Shown here piece after piece: positions 10,260 to 24,032 of a stretch of 64,000 nt of DNA (positions are counted from its first letter, which is position 1; each line of letters opens with the position of its first letter). This DNA is from Symsagittifera roscoffensis. Lineage: Eukaryota; Xenacoelomorpha; Acoela; Convolutidae. The DNA is taken from positions 63,952,973 to 64,016,972 of the forward strand of contig NC_087065.1 of the NCBI RefSeq assembly GCF_963678635.1, written 5' to 3'. Made by a program: the position numbers and the translations under genes. The notes beneath the pieces are model-generated. The model was not told the DNA's origin, made no database searches, and worked only from the letters and a program-made list of their open reading frames with translations.

Positions 10260-13200
10260 GATTTGTTGATATGCAATAAAAAATATTGATTATATATTGA
10301 TTCGATAAATTTTGTGATCAAATCGACTCGCGGTGTAGAATAGTTAACAGATTTCGTGATGCATTATGAGTCTTTGCTTATCTGGTATGAAACTCCTGTG
10401 AAACACGCACAAACACAAATTAAAAAATTTCACACTAACGCGTAGTTTTTTTTTTCACTTGAGAGAGCAAGTGACTTATAATTGGAAGCTACACTTTTTC
10501 CCCGTAAAATACTTTTCTTACACATTTCTGCTTCACATCTGCTGACTTTCAATTTTCTAATAAATCAAAAATCAAATAAAGCTATTTCTGATTTCATTCC
10601 TCTGCATAAGTCTTTTTGTCTGGAGACTATATGGCACTCATAAAAGTCAGTTTTTCTTACTGTCCCAATTTCTGTCGTCTGGTTTTCCGTTTTTTTTCAA
10701 TGTAAATTATTTTTTTGTAATACGACTTTCAAGCATATAAAAGACAGCCCACTCCTCTATTTATGTTAATAATTAATTAGTTTTTCACCTCATTCCTTTT
10801 TCTACAGCTTTCAAAAGTTTTGTAGCAGGAGTGTTTGACCCAATTATTTTTCATTTTCTCGATAACTATCCACCCAAATTGGAAGTTTAAACTCTAACCT
10901 GTCTTAACACTTGCGAAGCAAAGTGTTATAGTTCGAACTTTTTCCCAAATATTGTTGCGATTGGATTGGCAAAACAAAATGACTGGCAATTTGTTGCAGT
11001 TTTACAGCATATCAATAACATGTGCTTTGACATTCGAATAGTTCTAAGTCTACTCAATTGATGCATTTGTAATTCATCAAGTGAACCGAAGAAAGCTATT
11101 TATTTCAAACAACATAACAAAAATAAAATCTCGATTTCAGAAATTTTCTTCCTGAATATATCTCGCAATTTTTTTACATGCATAATTTATTTATAAAACT
11201 GTTTTTTTTTTTGTATTTGGTGCTACTTTTGCTGCATCGAAATGGCAATCTGTTAGCATATAAAGCTGCGTTATTATTGGCTAGTTTTTGAGGATTTTAA
11301 GCATCCGTGGCTGAAAGGTTAGTTCGTGAGATTCAAATTTGCTAAGACGCAGATTTTTGCTAATTCGAGTTTTTGCTAAGCTTCGAGTTTTTGCAAATTC
11401 GAGGCTTTTTCTACTTTTAATGTTATTCGATAGAGCTCCTTTTTGGTCGTGTTATAATGTCTCTCGGAAAATTTTATGGCTCTCGGAAAAGTCAATTTTT
11501 TTTGTTTTTTTTTACCGTGTTTAGGTTTTTTACTGAAAACTACCCTGTCAAACCTCAAGTTTTGGATGTGAGAAGCTCCCCTGCAAAAGCAGATACCACC
11601 CGTGATTTTTATTTAAAAAAAATACCGCCTTCGGAAATAACGTTTGACCGTTCTTTGGAAAATTTGTGTTTCTCGAAAACAACCCTGCCAATTATCAGTT
11701 TAATAGTTCAATCGAACAAACAGATTGTAGGCTTCTTCGCTGCATAAGCCGGTTCGCCCTGTTTTTTGTAGAAAAAACTATAATACCCAGAAAAGTAAAC
11801 TTTTTGAAATGTTTTTGACTTCTTATAAAGTACCATACTATTAAAGAGATTCAGGATTAAATCAATTAAAGTGGTTCTGAAAGTTTTTCCCGCAGAAGCT
11901 TTGTTTTTTAAATTTTCATAAAAATGAATTGATTTTCACATTTTGAAGCTAAATTCATTCCTAAAATTTTTGAAAACAATTTAATGTCTCGAAAATTGCC
12001 CTGAAAAATCTGAATTTTAGAGTTCAACCGAAAACACAGGTTATGAAATGTTCTCGAAATAAGTCGCTTCAAATTCACGCGACTTCGATCAAGTGAGCAG
12101 GTTGCTGAAAAAGTCTTTACCCTGCCTAATTTTATTTTGAGCTTATTTGTAATAAGATAAAAAAGCTATCTCAGCTAAGCTAGTGGCTAATCATTTATTT
12201 TAGTAGAGAAACAACTAAGATTTTAGGCTTAAAATAACGCATTTCTTTGTGCATCAGTAAAAAATTTTAAGTTGATCAAACCAGTACCGGTCGCTTTAGC
12301 TGGACACTTAGTAGTTTGAACTATAGCTGAGGGTTGTGCTGTAATTTATCAACTGTGATTTAAAAAAAAAGTATTGAATTTTGTTTGATTGGGTTCGGAT
12401 TATGTTTTATCGTCCTAATCAACTGTTGTTGTGTAGTTTCATTGGCGAATTTTTGAATGCTTCTGCCGTTTTCAGGAGGGATGGATTATGAAAATTCCGA
12501 TTTCAAAAAAATTATGGCTTAAAATTTTATTACAGTTTCTTTTTCGGCTGAATGAGGGTCGATGATTTTTTTTTGCCTGAGCTCGTTCACTGATTCGCAA
12601 AGACTTCAAAGGTTTGAATCGAAATCTTTTAAAGATTTTGTTTAAAAGGACTTCAAAGGTTTTTTCACTATCAACATCTTTTAATGCAATGTTTTGAATG
12701 TGTCGCAAATGTTGCGAACCTCTCCGCTTTGCCACTGTACTTACATTGTTTTGTCTGATTTTTCAAGGAAATATTTTGCACTAGTGTACTTTGTTTTTCC
12801 AGTAGGTAAATTCCGGGAAATTCGCATTGTCGGCTTGCTGTGTCTCTGCTTATCTTATGTCGACTTAGTTGCCACATTATGACTTTTGCTGGTGCTTGAA
12901 GTTCCCAGTGGCTGTTGCATTATGTTTCTTGCATTTTGTTCTTGAAAATGCAAGTGTTGCAGATTTACTTTTAGAATTTGTAATTATTTTCACTTCAATT
13001 CTTCATTCGGCCGACATGGTTTCCGCTAAGCCAAATTCCTTAGGTTTCGTTTGCAATTTTTGATTTATGTTTTTAACATAGTACTTCAGGTCGGTTATGA
13101 TATAAGTTCGTAAATTTAAAATTTAAGAGTTCAATGTTTTCGTATTTTTTATTGGCTCAGTGGGCATCTACCCACGTATTGCTGGCACAGTGACTGAAGT

Positions 13201-14559
13201 TGCAAGGCAAATTTTTTCATGGTTACAAATTATTTTCGTTTAATGAAAATTTTTGACAGATTTTTTTACGCTTGCGATTAGCCAGTGTTATTAAGCCAAA
13301 AAATAGGTTTTCTTCGGGTTGACAACCAGTTCAACAATATAACTGAATCATTTGGTAAGCTTACCTTATTAAAATATGAAGTTCCTGGTATCAATTTGAA
13401 CCATGCAGCGCGGAGGTAGCATTCATGCTAAAGACGACAAAGTTATTTGGTTCGGATCCAATCAGGACTTGTTTTTTTTAGAACGAAAAGATTTCCGCTC
13501 GGCGAAGAATATTTTCCCGAGTGTTGCTTGTCTGGTTAATTTTTGTCGACTTATTTTGTTTATTTTTCTTTCAATTTTGCATGGTTTGATTTGGTCATGT
13601 TAATGAATCATACGTATAAGAGAATAGCTAGATCGTTATTGTTCTTGATTCTTGCAATGATTTTGAACTTGTTTGAAAAACATGTCGCTGTTTTTACAGT
13701 CAAGTTTTTAGGATCTAATTTTGGCATAATTTTGTTTTGAAATGTTTCTTCACCTGTGTTCTTTCGTCATACTTTATGAGGGCTTGAGCATTGTTTACTT
13801 TGTCTTAATTTTTAAAAATAATTGTGGGATATACTTTGCTACTCTTCTTGGTATTAACTGAACCAAATTTATTAATTTTTTTGTCTAGCTGAAAAAACCC
13901 ATCGGGCGCAAGACATATTCTAAATTTATTAATTGTGGAAAAATTGAAAATCAGTGACTTCTACATTCGCCTGCTGTTCGTTTCAATTAGGTGGATATCT
14001 TCAACAAGCTCATCTGTATAGGCAAAATTTGTTCAGTTATGTTTTCGCTCAAGTCCTTCTAATAATAGCTTTATAGAAACTAGGGAGTTGAAAATAGATA
14101 TAGTGAGTTTAGGTCCGGGGTGGCCTTCTCATAGAGTAATTTCGGATGGGGTACACCGTCTGTTTGTTACGCTATCTTATTTTTGGCTGGATAGATTCAT
14201 TCGTGCAACTTCTTAGTCTAATACCGAAGACTAAGAGGGAGAAGAGGGGAAGACCAACTGCTTTCTAAGTCAATTTTTTCTTCTCTGGCTGAAACTATAA
14301 ATAGCTTCAACTTTACAATTTATCATGAGTTTTAGTAATGGATCATGATTGGTTAGCTCTAAATATTTTACAGATAATTATCATGGAATACATTTCAATA
14401 TGTAAAACTTGTTTTGAACTGGTTCCAATAGGGAGTTCCGAAAATCATTTGTTCTCATATCGGAGTATAATATCTATTTAACAATAGCCGTTAAGAATTC
14501 TGAGAAGAAAAAAAAAACTCTGCGAGGCAACCGTGGGGATTAGACCCCCTTCCGACCCA
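10260..14559. other. Intergenic AT-rich DNA, no gene seen
   Basis: Long poly-A and poly-T runs and many stops in all frames. Open stretches such as 11457-11747, 12472-12735 and 13403-13740 have no recognisable motifs and look like chance frames. No RNA gene or further transposon end could be supported. Confidence 0.5.
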
Positions 14560-14885
14560 AAGGATCCCCCCTTTGTACTATTTTGAGATATCCATATTTG
14601 GTGACGGACCCTTAAAAATTTCTGAAGGCGCCTTGATGGGGGGAGTACGCGCCGAAAAAACTCAGTTTTTTGGCAAAATTTTCCAAAAACTTCCTGTAAA
14701 CGCCTTTTTTTGGCCTGTATTTTTTTGCCTGCGGCGCAGAAAATTTGGCCATAACCGGGAATTTTTAATGCTTTGGAGGAGCTCGGAATATCAATTTGGT
14801 CGACCTAAAAAAAGGACAAAATTGTGAATTTTTTTTTTTGAAAATCCGCCCAACCCCCCTCGAGAAAATCCTAGGTCCGCCCCTG
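14560..14885. mobile_element. hAT-like MITE, copy 1
   Basis: The right end reads CTCGAGAAAATCCTAGGT then CCGCCCCTG (14860-14885). Inverted, this is CAGGGGCGGA followed by CCTAGGATTTTC, the typical terminus of many non-autonomous hAT elements. A second copy at 45348-45707 shares this end, the preceding ATCAATTTGGTCGACCTAAA, and blocks around CTGAAGGCGCC, which defines the repeat. The left end here is decayed. No protein is encoded. Confidence 0.7.
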
Positions 14886-16580
14886 ATTTGGATCCTTATA
14901 TAATAGATTAGTTTCTGTACAGTTTGGTTCTGAGAAGTTGTTGGCTATTAGCCTCTGACTTTGTTATAATCTCTCATTAAAATCAATGAAAATGAAAACT
15001 ATCATCTGATTTCCTCGAAAGAAACGCATTGCATTCTTTCTATCTCAAACATTGGCTTTGTTTTCAATAATAAAAAATAAGGGAGTGCTCGCACAATAAA
15101 TTTCATCCTTTCTAAGTAACCTTTTTACGTACAACAGATCTTGTGTTAAGGCGTGTTCTTTAGCGACAAGAATAGTTGTATCATTGAGATCACAAAAGTT
15201 TTGCTTGATTGCAGAAAAGAAGTCACTAATTGGTTGTAAAACAAAGAACTATAATATGCCTCTCCCTTAGTCTCCCAAAATAGTGCATATTTTCTCTATG
15301 ATTCTTTTTCTCGAAATTGTAATCACAACATTTAAGTAATTTCTGAAACTTCAAACTGTGATCGAACATTTTTATCTGTTAATCAGAGGAGCTCTGAATC
15401 ATCTTTATGAAATTTTGATAGAACTTTAACACAAATTTTTTCGCTTTAAAAAAATAAATCCTTTGCATTCAATCCTCAATTGTCATGATTAATAATAAAA
15501 GGCTTTTAAACTGAGGTCTATTCTTTGCCTTTTTTTTATCTAGGTTACTCTATATGACCGCAGCATATTGTAACATTTTTTACTGCAACGTCGTATATTG
15601 TAATGTCATACACTGCAACGTCAAAAACCCAGATTTGATATGGACATTTGGCGTTGCCATCAACGTGTCATAACGGGGCATCCGAGAATCAACAAAGCAG
15701 ATCAAGATTGGAATAACAACTTTGTCAAACTCTCAACGCAAAACGCCCATCTTCGTCAAAACTCATCGAAAAATTTCAAGATGAACCAAAAATGCCGAAA
15801 ATTTTGTAGAAAAAGTGTGTGACGGGCAAAGAGTTTCCCCTTATAAAAAACCGAATTGTGTCATTTTTGCCAAAAACGTTTCTCTGTTTGTTACGGCCTA
15901 TGACCTGAGGAGTAAAATTCTCAGTTTTTTGAAAGACTGTTGCAAAAATTTTAAATTTAAATTAAAACTCAGTTTACTATTCTATGATCCAAAATTGACG
16001 TAGAAAAGCAATAACTTTTGCTTAGCTTTTCCAAATTGATTATTTTCTTAGAAAATTTCAAAATTGAGCTAAACGACTAAAAGATCAAGGATATCAAGCT
16101 TTTCCAATCCCCTTTCCTTTTGACCCAACCGAGTCAACCCATTAACCTACTTTACCCAATTTTGGGTTTTCAATTTGAAATTTTAATCAAATTGAGAAAT
16201 GATCTTTCCGACCCAAGCTTCTAACACCCGTACCCCGTACCAATGACTTCTCCGCTCGACCAAACGCGCTTTAGTTTTTTAATTAATGGTTTTTGGAAAA
16301 CTGGTATAGCTTTGAGTGTTCTATGGTTATCTTGTACACACACACTTTCATTATAGAACAATCAAACGGACGGACGCAAAACAAAGCACTAGAGATCGCA
16401 AGGTCAAATCAAAGAATTTAGTTTCGGACAACTTTAACTGGTACACAAATGTCTGGTATATTTTTTTAATTTGGAAGAGTTTTGTCAAGGAATCGAATGT
16501 CTGGGACACAAATGTCTATGCATCGGTCACCCCATTTTTGTTAGGCTCCAAAAAGCTTTTTTGTTAGGCTTCAAAAACTT

Positions 16581-16625
16581 CTTCATTGTCTCGTTCACCA
16601 ACCTGCTTCATTGTCTCGTTCACCA
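16581..16625 (+). repeat. Short direct repeat, 20-bp unit, two copies
   Basis: The unit CTTCATTGTCTCGTTCACCA occurs at 16581-16600 and again at 16606-16625. Just upstream, a TTTTTGTTAGGCT(C/T)CAAAAA block is also doubled (about 16536-16576). This is a local slippage-type duplication with no sign of function. Confidence 0.8.
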
Positions 16626-17514
16626 AAAGTGAGAAAAAATTTGTATTGCGTTGTTTTTCCGCAAAAATCCAATTGCCACAAAAACATCAACTGAAGTTAA
16701 ATCGTATTGACGCCCTCAAGGAATTGAATCAATGGAAAATTTCCAAATTGCTCTCTCATTTTTATTCAAAAACAGTCAACAATTTTGCGTTTCAGACCAG
16801 CTTAAAGCAGAAAAAAGTTTAAAAGCTTAGAGCGAAATCAGGACTGAACATAAAATCATTTAACAGATCTAAACAATATTTCATATTTTGACAATTAAAA
16901 ACTGGAATTAGGTTTCACTGAACGAAGTGCTGATTATTTGTTAATTCAGTCTAATTGTTGGTCTCTTTTTGCTGGAAAAATCTGCACAGTTTTATTTTGG
17001 TAGTTTGACTTTCAACAACGTCCTGATTCGCCGCCTAATTTTCAACCAATGAAAGGAGAAGAGTTTTCCTATACAAATGTTAAATGGCACTGAAAATAGA
17101 ACTTGATCTTAGTGCTTGACCTTTCAAAAAATTCAAAAATTTGGAATGCCAGAAAATACACATTGATGCAGTTCACTCAAAATCAATTTTTTTTGTCAGA
17201 AAAGAGTCTCTATAAAAAAATTTTGTTAGATATTTAATATGGTTAAACACAAATGAAATTGAAAAAACAAAATTACTCCCGGGTTGAAGTCTCACCGTTA
17301 ATTAATGCTTTTTCTCTAGTATCCCAGTGATCGCTTTTTCCAGCGCTGTTTCATGTATATATCAGAGTTTTTGCATAACTAAACCTAAGATAAATCAGAG
17401 CTATTTCAGTAATGATTTCGTGAAAAATCAGCGCTAAAACTGAGAAATGTTAAGTCGTTCTAGAAGCTTTCAAATGATAGTGTGGTTGATAAACTCTATA
17501 ACGCATGTATAGCT

Positions 17515-17595
17515 TAGTCTGCGTGGTGCAGAAATAGCTTAAATGTCTGCCTAACTGATGGTTACTGGAGGGAACCCCGGCAGCGCTTAATTTCT
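17515..17595 (+). repeat. Possible tRNA-derived SINE head
   Basis: A GC-rich patch in AT-rich DNA reads GCGTGGTGCAGAAATAGC (A-box-like, TGGTGCAGAAATAG) and, 40 bases on, GAGGGAACCCCGGCAGCGC, resembling the T-arm and acceptor end of a tRNA. It does not fold into a full cloverleaf by eye. A degenerate SINE head is the best guess. Confidence 0.3.
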
Positions 17596-19309
17596 GCTCA
17601 TTTTAATAGGTTTTTTATTGCCGTTTCCTTGCTAAAAATTAGCCAGATTAGCGATAATCTATCAAGAACATTTTCTATTGTGGCATGAACATCATTAATC
17701 TATCAATGACGATCGCTTTTTTTCTCATTTTTATTTCTAATTTTTGATGTGAACTCAACTAGGGTTTTATAGATCGTTTATAGTTTTTATTTGTTTTTTT
17801 TTAACCTTAACAGCTGAGCACTGTCAAACTTTTTTGAATTTTTAAGTTGTTTTATTCAATCATTTAGAATTCTTTGTCGAGTAGAAGGCACGTTACACTC
17901 AAACAACACATGTCCAAACTGCTCGAAGAAATGTGAGTGATTTTTCTTGTAAATGTACATAACATTTAAGGTATCCCAGCAGGTTTTGATTTGATCCAAT
18001 TTTCTCAAACTGGGTATACCAAAAATGTGCTAATCATAAAAAAATTTTACTTTGGAATGCATTAAATTGGTATTTTTTTGATAATTAAAACTCAAAAAAA
18101 TATTCAGAAAATAATTCTTGATTATGATTTTGGTTTCGTTGATTTAAGTAACCTTTTGCCAACTAGTTAGCAAGCTTCCTATATTTGAAAAACGATTTTA
18201 AAAATGATGAAAAACGTGTTGTTCTCACGGTTCTTGAGACTATTAACTCACTTCCATTTGCCTCTCGACAAGGATTTAAACGTAAATAAGCGACTTCACG
18301 ACCCTTTCGCACAAACTATTGAAAAAATCAGAAAAAAAACAAAATGTGAAAAAATTTTGCCTTAAAATACTTATGGCTGTGATTGAAATTTTTTGTGCTA
18401 AATGCCCAGTCACCAATTTTTTTTTTGTGAACATAACATATAACCGTTTTCCCGAGTCAAGAAAGATAAGTAAGAATTCTAACGAAATAGGTTTTCGTGA
18501 ACGGTAATTAATGAATGGTCTTACTTGATCCTCTGCAGGCTGTAGAAGTAGCGTGAACATTGGACGTAGCGTGAACACGGACAAAACGTAAGAGAACCAA
18601 CTTGAGTTCTAATCGGTCACGGTGGCCAATGGCGATACTCAAACGTGAAGCTAACTACCACTTTGACCTTGGTGGTACTCATTAATAATACATAATAAGC
18701 ATAATACATAGTAACATAGTCTATGTATAGGTTACGTCAGTCTTCACTACAGAAGCTTTCTTTGAGGTGCCATAAATTCCGTTAGAAAAAACCGTCTTCA
18801 GCCCAATTCATAAAGCGGTCAGAACAATTTTTTTCTGAAACAAAAAAATAGCACAAGTTTCTAGATCATTTGTTTTACAGAAAAACTGGGCTCGCCGCCA
18901 CAGCGCTTTCTCGCCTCCCATTTTGTGTTTCAATTTTGATAAATTCTTTTCATTTTGCGACCGAAGTTAATCTAGGATTTTTCTCTTACTGCAATTATTG
19001 GCAATATTCTATAATACATGAAAAAATTTCTGTGTGAATGACCTTTTCTCACATTTGACTCGGATTGTTAACCAACGTTTTTTTCACAGTACTAAATCAA
19101 AATCAAATTTGCCAAATTCAAAGGACTTTGAGAACTGTAGAGTGAGTTTTTCCGAGATGGCTCTGCTTGTAGTTGAAAGATTTAGTTCATTATGATGATC
19201 AATCACGAAGCAGCCTTTTTGGAGGTTGAAGTTATGAAGTTCAAACAATATACAAAATAAAAAGCGGCGACGGCGGGCTTATATCTATTTTAAAAAACAT
19301 ATTTCTAAG

Positions 19310-19639
19310 ATGAATTTTTTCTCGACGATAAATTGTAATGAGTTTTGTCATAAGTTGTTGCGTAAGAGGCCACTTGAGGCGGATTTGGGCAAAACTGAAC
19401 TGAGAAGATGTCTCTCGACGTTTGACCTGGTGATGCTGGGAGTGGGAGCATCGGTGGGCGGGGGTGTTTACGTTGTGTCGGGAGTCATCGCACATAACCT
19501 CACGGGGCCAGCTTTGTTTCTCTCCTTTCTCATTGCTGGATTCGCACACCTACTTACGGCTCTTTGCTTCGCCGAGTTCGGTTGTCAGATGCCCAAAACA
19601 GGCGCATCCTATCTCTACACGTACATCACTTTAGGCGAG
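19310..19639 (+). CDS. SLC7/CAT exon 1 (start codon, first membrane segments)
   Basis: The ATG at 19310 opens a 110-codon exon with the CAT signature LSTFDLVMLGVGASVGGGVY, the unwound TM1 substrate site with its GVGASVGGG loop. It then reads CFAEFGCQMPKTGASYLYTY (TM3 region, 'yaEfgar.PktGsaYlYsY'). It ends ITLGE at a consensus donor GTAAGA (19640). The start is chosen because it gives the short basic N-terminus usual for CATs and no earlier in-frame ATG is evident. Confidence 0.88.
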
Positions 19640-20340
19640 GTAAGACAATAGACTACTGTGGCATTTAAAAATACTCTAAAAAATTTGCAGGTCGAGGGGG
19701 GGGGGGAGAAAAAGAGTTGTGCTCCTGTAGTGATCGTGCCCAGCAATCATATGAGTGCGGGTGCAATTTGCTTGGTGAGCTCTTGTAAGTAAGTCATAGC
19801 TTACTATGGGCGCTGTTTTTTACGCTTCGTCAACCTAAATAATTAGCCTTTGGGTCAGGCTGGTTGGCTAAAAAAACTTACATTTGACGAAACAATCGAT
19901 TAAACCTAAAAACAGTGACGTGGCCGAGGGGTGGGGACGTCAAATTGAAGATGCAATTTTTTTTCCAAAGGGTCCCATTTTGCCACTATTTTTGTACGGC
20001 GGCCATTTGTTACCAATCATCCCTAAGTTTTTTCTTTTGTTATCTTTGGCGCCAATATATATTTCGCTTGAACGATGAGCGCCTTTTAAAAACGTCTTTC
20101 AAAAATCCAAAAACTTTCCAAAGTATATGAAAACAGGTCAACAAAATGACCCTCCCCCATCCTTTGGAAATCAAATTTCTACTTCTGCGGTTCGAACCAA
20201 CTGAAGTTTCTCGATTAGTAATGTCAGTTTTGAGAGATCATAATAAAATAATAACCGTTATAATTGTACTCCTGAAAATCAATAGACTTCTTTCTAGCTT
20301 TAGCTGTAATCGGCATATTGTGTTGTAATTAATCGTTTAG

Positions 20341-20541
20341 GTATCGCGTTTGTGATTGGTTGGAACTTAATCTTGGAGCATGTTCTTGTTGCTGCGGTGG
20401 CGGCAAGAGGTGTTGTTCTGTACACTAACGATGTATCAAATAATTTTGTGGAAAAAGTGACAATGGATTGGTGCCGTAAGCTGCACTGGGATCCATATGC
20501 TGTCGCAATAGTCCTTGCCGTCACCATAATGGCATGTATAG
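20341..20541 (+). CDS. SLC7/CAT exon 2
   Basis: After the acceptor CGTTTAG the frame reads IAFVIGWNLILEHVLVAAVA, equivalent to 'WAFi.GWNLiLsy.ig..svAra' of CATs, then DPYAVAIVLAVTIMACIG, the following membrane helix. The donor is GTTAGT at 20542, phase 1. The exon needs one base from exon 1, but exon 1 ends in phase 0, so the join is out by one base. Confidence 0.85.
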
Positions 20542-20766
20542 GTTAGTAAAAAGAACACTTTTTTGTCTTTAATCTAAAATTGGTTAATATCCGACAGAGT
20601 TACACGACTCAATGCAAACTTTGTCTTTATTTTCAGTAAAATACTCCAATCAACTAAATCTAATAGCTCTAGGGCCAGACACAGACGTTGCCCTCACGAC
20701 GCTTAACCTAATGTGTCGAATTGATATTTTATGTCAAGAATTTCAAATTTTTTGTTATAATTTCAG

Positions 20767-22610
20767 GAAAAAAGCTACTGCCGACAACCTTTAGCAGCAA
20801 TCATAGTTTCGTGTCCATGCTATTGATCAAAGGATACCAAGAGATAATGTTTTTTGATTGGAAAATACAACTCGAAAAAGTACAAATTACACGCGACTTA
20901 AAAGACGATACAATTCTTTACCAAGGAATTAGACTCCCTTGCAAAAATGACCAAGGATGTTGCGATCCTACAACACGCACACAAGCAACCATTGTATGGT
21001 TTCCCGAAGAAACCTGTACAGTTTTTCAAGTAGCAAAAATACACGCTAGAATGATTAAATTTCACCAAAAATATTTTATCGAATCAATTCCATTTGAAGA
21101 TGTAAACCCTGACCAAATCAGAACTACAAAACACAAATTTAGAAACATCCACAATATAGAAAATAAATTAACACGATTTCAAGTATACCCAGAAACAGAA
21201 CTTGCATGTAAATACAACAGGCCAATTTATAAAACACAGTATTCAGAAATTCTTGTCGAATACGAAAATGGTTCCGACATGAATACAGGACATTTAATCG
21301 TAAACCCGATGGCCACATCTCGCTCATTTACTGTCGAAAATCCCTACGTTTCAGTAAAATTTCAGAAAAACGCAGGATGAATCGGTGGAAAAATAAAACC
21401 ACAAGACACAGAAAGTACACGATTACAAGAACTATCACTTATGAACATCACACATTTTGGCGCAATTCACTATGATATACATTTAGATATGAAATTAGGC
21501 TACACAATAAGCAGAATTTTTCAAGAAAGGTCACTTTCAGAATTAGAAACACCACATCAACTATGTGAACTTGAAAGAACACAAATTCTACAGTCACTAC
21601 CACTAGCAATTCTAAAAATACCATATGCAGGATATTTATTATCCGGAAATAGATCAAATTTACTTGATTATGAAGGAAACATCTTATGGTATTAAATTTG
21701 TACCAAAAAATATCACCATTATACGTTTTTGAAGATAAACGATGTTACTAAAGAATCCCAAAATTCTACAAAAATAAAGAATATTTTGTTGATACACTCT
21801 CAAGAAGAACATATTTTTGGGATACAGCAGTACCATGTGGATCAAAAAATAGCCACAACATTGTACAATTAAATCCCGATGGAGATAAATACTATCTACT
21901 TACACCATATCCAACATTAATGCCACCACTAAAAAAGTTTTCACCCGAAAGCATTAGAGCTATAGCCCGAAACCCAAATATCGATTTACAATCGATAGGC
22001 ATCTATTCCAAATCCGACATACAACACCACATACGTACACAACAATTTCAAGAACTATTTACAAAATGGACACTATACAACGACAATCAATAGATCAAAA
22101 TTTACGAAAACTTGCAGAAACAGCAGGATTATCAGACATTTACGCACAAGATTACAGCGGATATTTTAAAGATATAAAAGATTATTTTTATCTAAATGTC
22201 GAAAAATATCGACACAAGATGATTTGTTTTGTAAATTTTAAAAACTAACTTTTAGCCTTTGACCATATTACATCTTAGAAAGATTGACTAAATTATACGC
22301 AATGTTTAATTTTATTGGATTTATTTTTTCTTTTTTAAAAGGAATTTATAACACATGCGCAATCCACACACAAGTTATTAGACAAGCAAGCGTAGCACGC
22401 ATACTTTTTGCAGGATTTTTTGGAATATTTTCCACATCTATAAATAAAATACTTTTAGATGCACAAATAAAAGAATACAATACAAAATTATCAACTACAC
22501 CAAACACATATGATGAATCACAGAATAACGCAAACACATTACCTACAGCACCACAACTACCAAGTTTAAATCGTAACCATCCACTATCACTAGTACCACG
22601 AAACTTCTGA
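20767..22610 (+). pseudogene. Broken viral-type envelope glycoprotein (Env-like)
   Basis: Three main pieces lie in order on +: about 20767-21377, 21381-21695 and 22284-22610, with scraps in other frames between (for example 22066-22248). The first piece contains a Cys pair block (LPCKNDQGCCDPTTR) and a Cys-containing block before KIHARMIKFHQKYF. The second is rich in conserved-looking helices and NRSNLLDYEGN. The third has two hydrophobic segments and then a polar, Pro/Ser-rich tail, as expected of a membrane anchor and cytoplasmic tail. This architecture fits a fusion-type glycoprotein of a retroelement or negative-strand RNA virus; a chuvirus- or gB-like (class III) origin is my guess, not shown. 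Breaks: an in-frame TGA at 21378, a frame change at an A-run near 21705, several more to 22280, and a TGA at 22608. Not functional. Coding is A/C-rich, unlike its surroundings. Confidence 0.55.
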
Positions 22611-22778
22611 AACTTAGCACTAGTAATCATCGCAAATTCAAGAACAAATCATATACAAAGTCTAATTCAACACATTGTAACACAACAACCTCAAAATGAC
22701 GATACATATGAACAAATAACCGAACAACCACATACCAAACGTTTTCAATCTCAGAACAATCATTTTTTCTAGCCCACG

Positions 22779-23720
22779 ATGAGCCGACAAGTTGGATCCC
22801 TTCACCGTTCCATTTCCCATCCAGACAACCTCCAAAACCCAATTCCCATCATCCCACTTTTTGCTTTCCCGCCAAAGAATCACCCCATGTTAACACATCA
22901 TCCGGCATGGATTCTGACACTTATTCAGACATCATTTTTTTTATTTACAATTTCCCAATTTAATAAGTCAGACATCGAAACCCCATACGAATTTGCAAAC
23001 TCCGAACCCAGCCCATCAACATTTTCTCAACCCCCATTTCGACCTATTAACTCCCAATTCACAAATGATTCCCCCTCTACCATTTCTCATTTTTCTCAAG
23101 CAACTCCGACATACTCCCCCTTTAACAATGACCGTTCCAACAATAATTCCCCAGAAACCACGCAAATCTCACAAGAACTAAATAATCTAATAACACTACA
23201 GCAACAAATACAACACCCTCACACCCTAACCATTCACCAATTATCATCAAATATAACATCATCAAATCCACCAACTCCTACACCCTCCTCAGATTATTTC
23301 TCTTCTTTAGCTCAATCCTCAACATCAACCCATTCATCATCCACTACTAAACGTGCATATAGAACATTCAAAAGAAAATTTCCTAACCACCCGTTTCCTT
23401 CCAAACCCGGAACAGCCCGCGATTATGTAAACCACCCTGACCACACTAGAACTCCAAACTTTCTCCAAAATTCCCTACCCCTCTTCCCCCATTATACCAT
23501 TAGTCATTCCAACCCTCACACTGAACAACCCCACTATGTCGATAGGCATTTACTAATCCCCACACTTCACTGGACATCATTTTATTATTTCTCAAATCCA
23601 CTTTGTATACCACTAAATAACACACCTCACGAAGTAGAAAGATGTAAGCTTGACCTTTTTAGACTAACTACAGCACTAACACCTAGACAATTTACGCATG
23701 TAGGATATAAAAACTACTAA
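22779..23720 (+). pseudogene. Unknown Pro/Ser/Thr-rich frame after the Env-like remnant
   Basis: A 313-codon open frame. The first two thirds are low complexity and rich in Pro, Ser, Thr, Asn and Gln. The last 60 residues look ordered and contain two Trp/Phe-rich stretches and a CKLDLFRL motif. Codon use is A/C-rich like the glycoprotein remnant upstream, so it probably belongs to the same insert. I do not recognise a family. It may be a phosphoprotein- or Gag-like product, but nothing in the sequence proves this. The frame is lost after 23720, although weak coding character continues in other frames to 24030. Confidence 0.35.
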
Positions 23721-24032
23721 AAATTTTCACTGCACTCCGAGGTAATGATCACTCTGTTGAATACTATGATCACAACATCATCAGACCTAATCAAGATCAA
23801 TTTCTCGACGAAGATAAGTTCGCTAACGCACAACTAATCGAAAATTTTTTCATTTAAACACGCTACATCTTTACACTAAGCTCACTAGATAAAAAAACAT
23901 GACCACATCCTTTCCGAAGCACTAATCGACATCCAAGCTTATGAATCATTTTACGATAAATTTCAAATTTTTTCACTAACCTTTCACTTCCTCACCCCAA
24001 AAGAAAGAAATCTGCACTGTTCACACGACATC

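Larger units (their letters stand above)
14886..19309. other. Intergenic AT-rich DNA upstream of the SLC7 gene
   Basis: No gene is supported. The stretch holds a small direct duplication at 16581-16625 and a tRNA-like GC patch at about 17515-17595. The promoter of the downstream transporter should lie in the last part (18600-19309), but no TATA box or initiator stands out enough to call. Confidence 0.5.

Noticed and set aside
10260-14520. Short frames such as 11457-11747 and 12472-12735 as genes
   Set aside because: Biased, AT-driven composition, no motifs and no splice support.
19690-19706. G-run in SLC7 intron 1, possible quadruplex
   Set aside because: A single homopolymer run, more likely a repeat-length or assembly feature.
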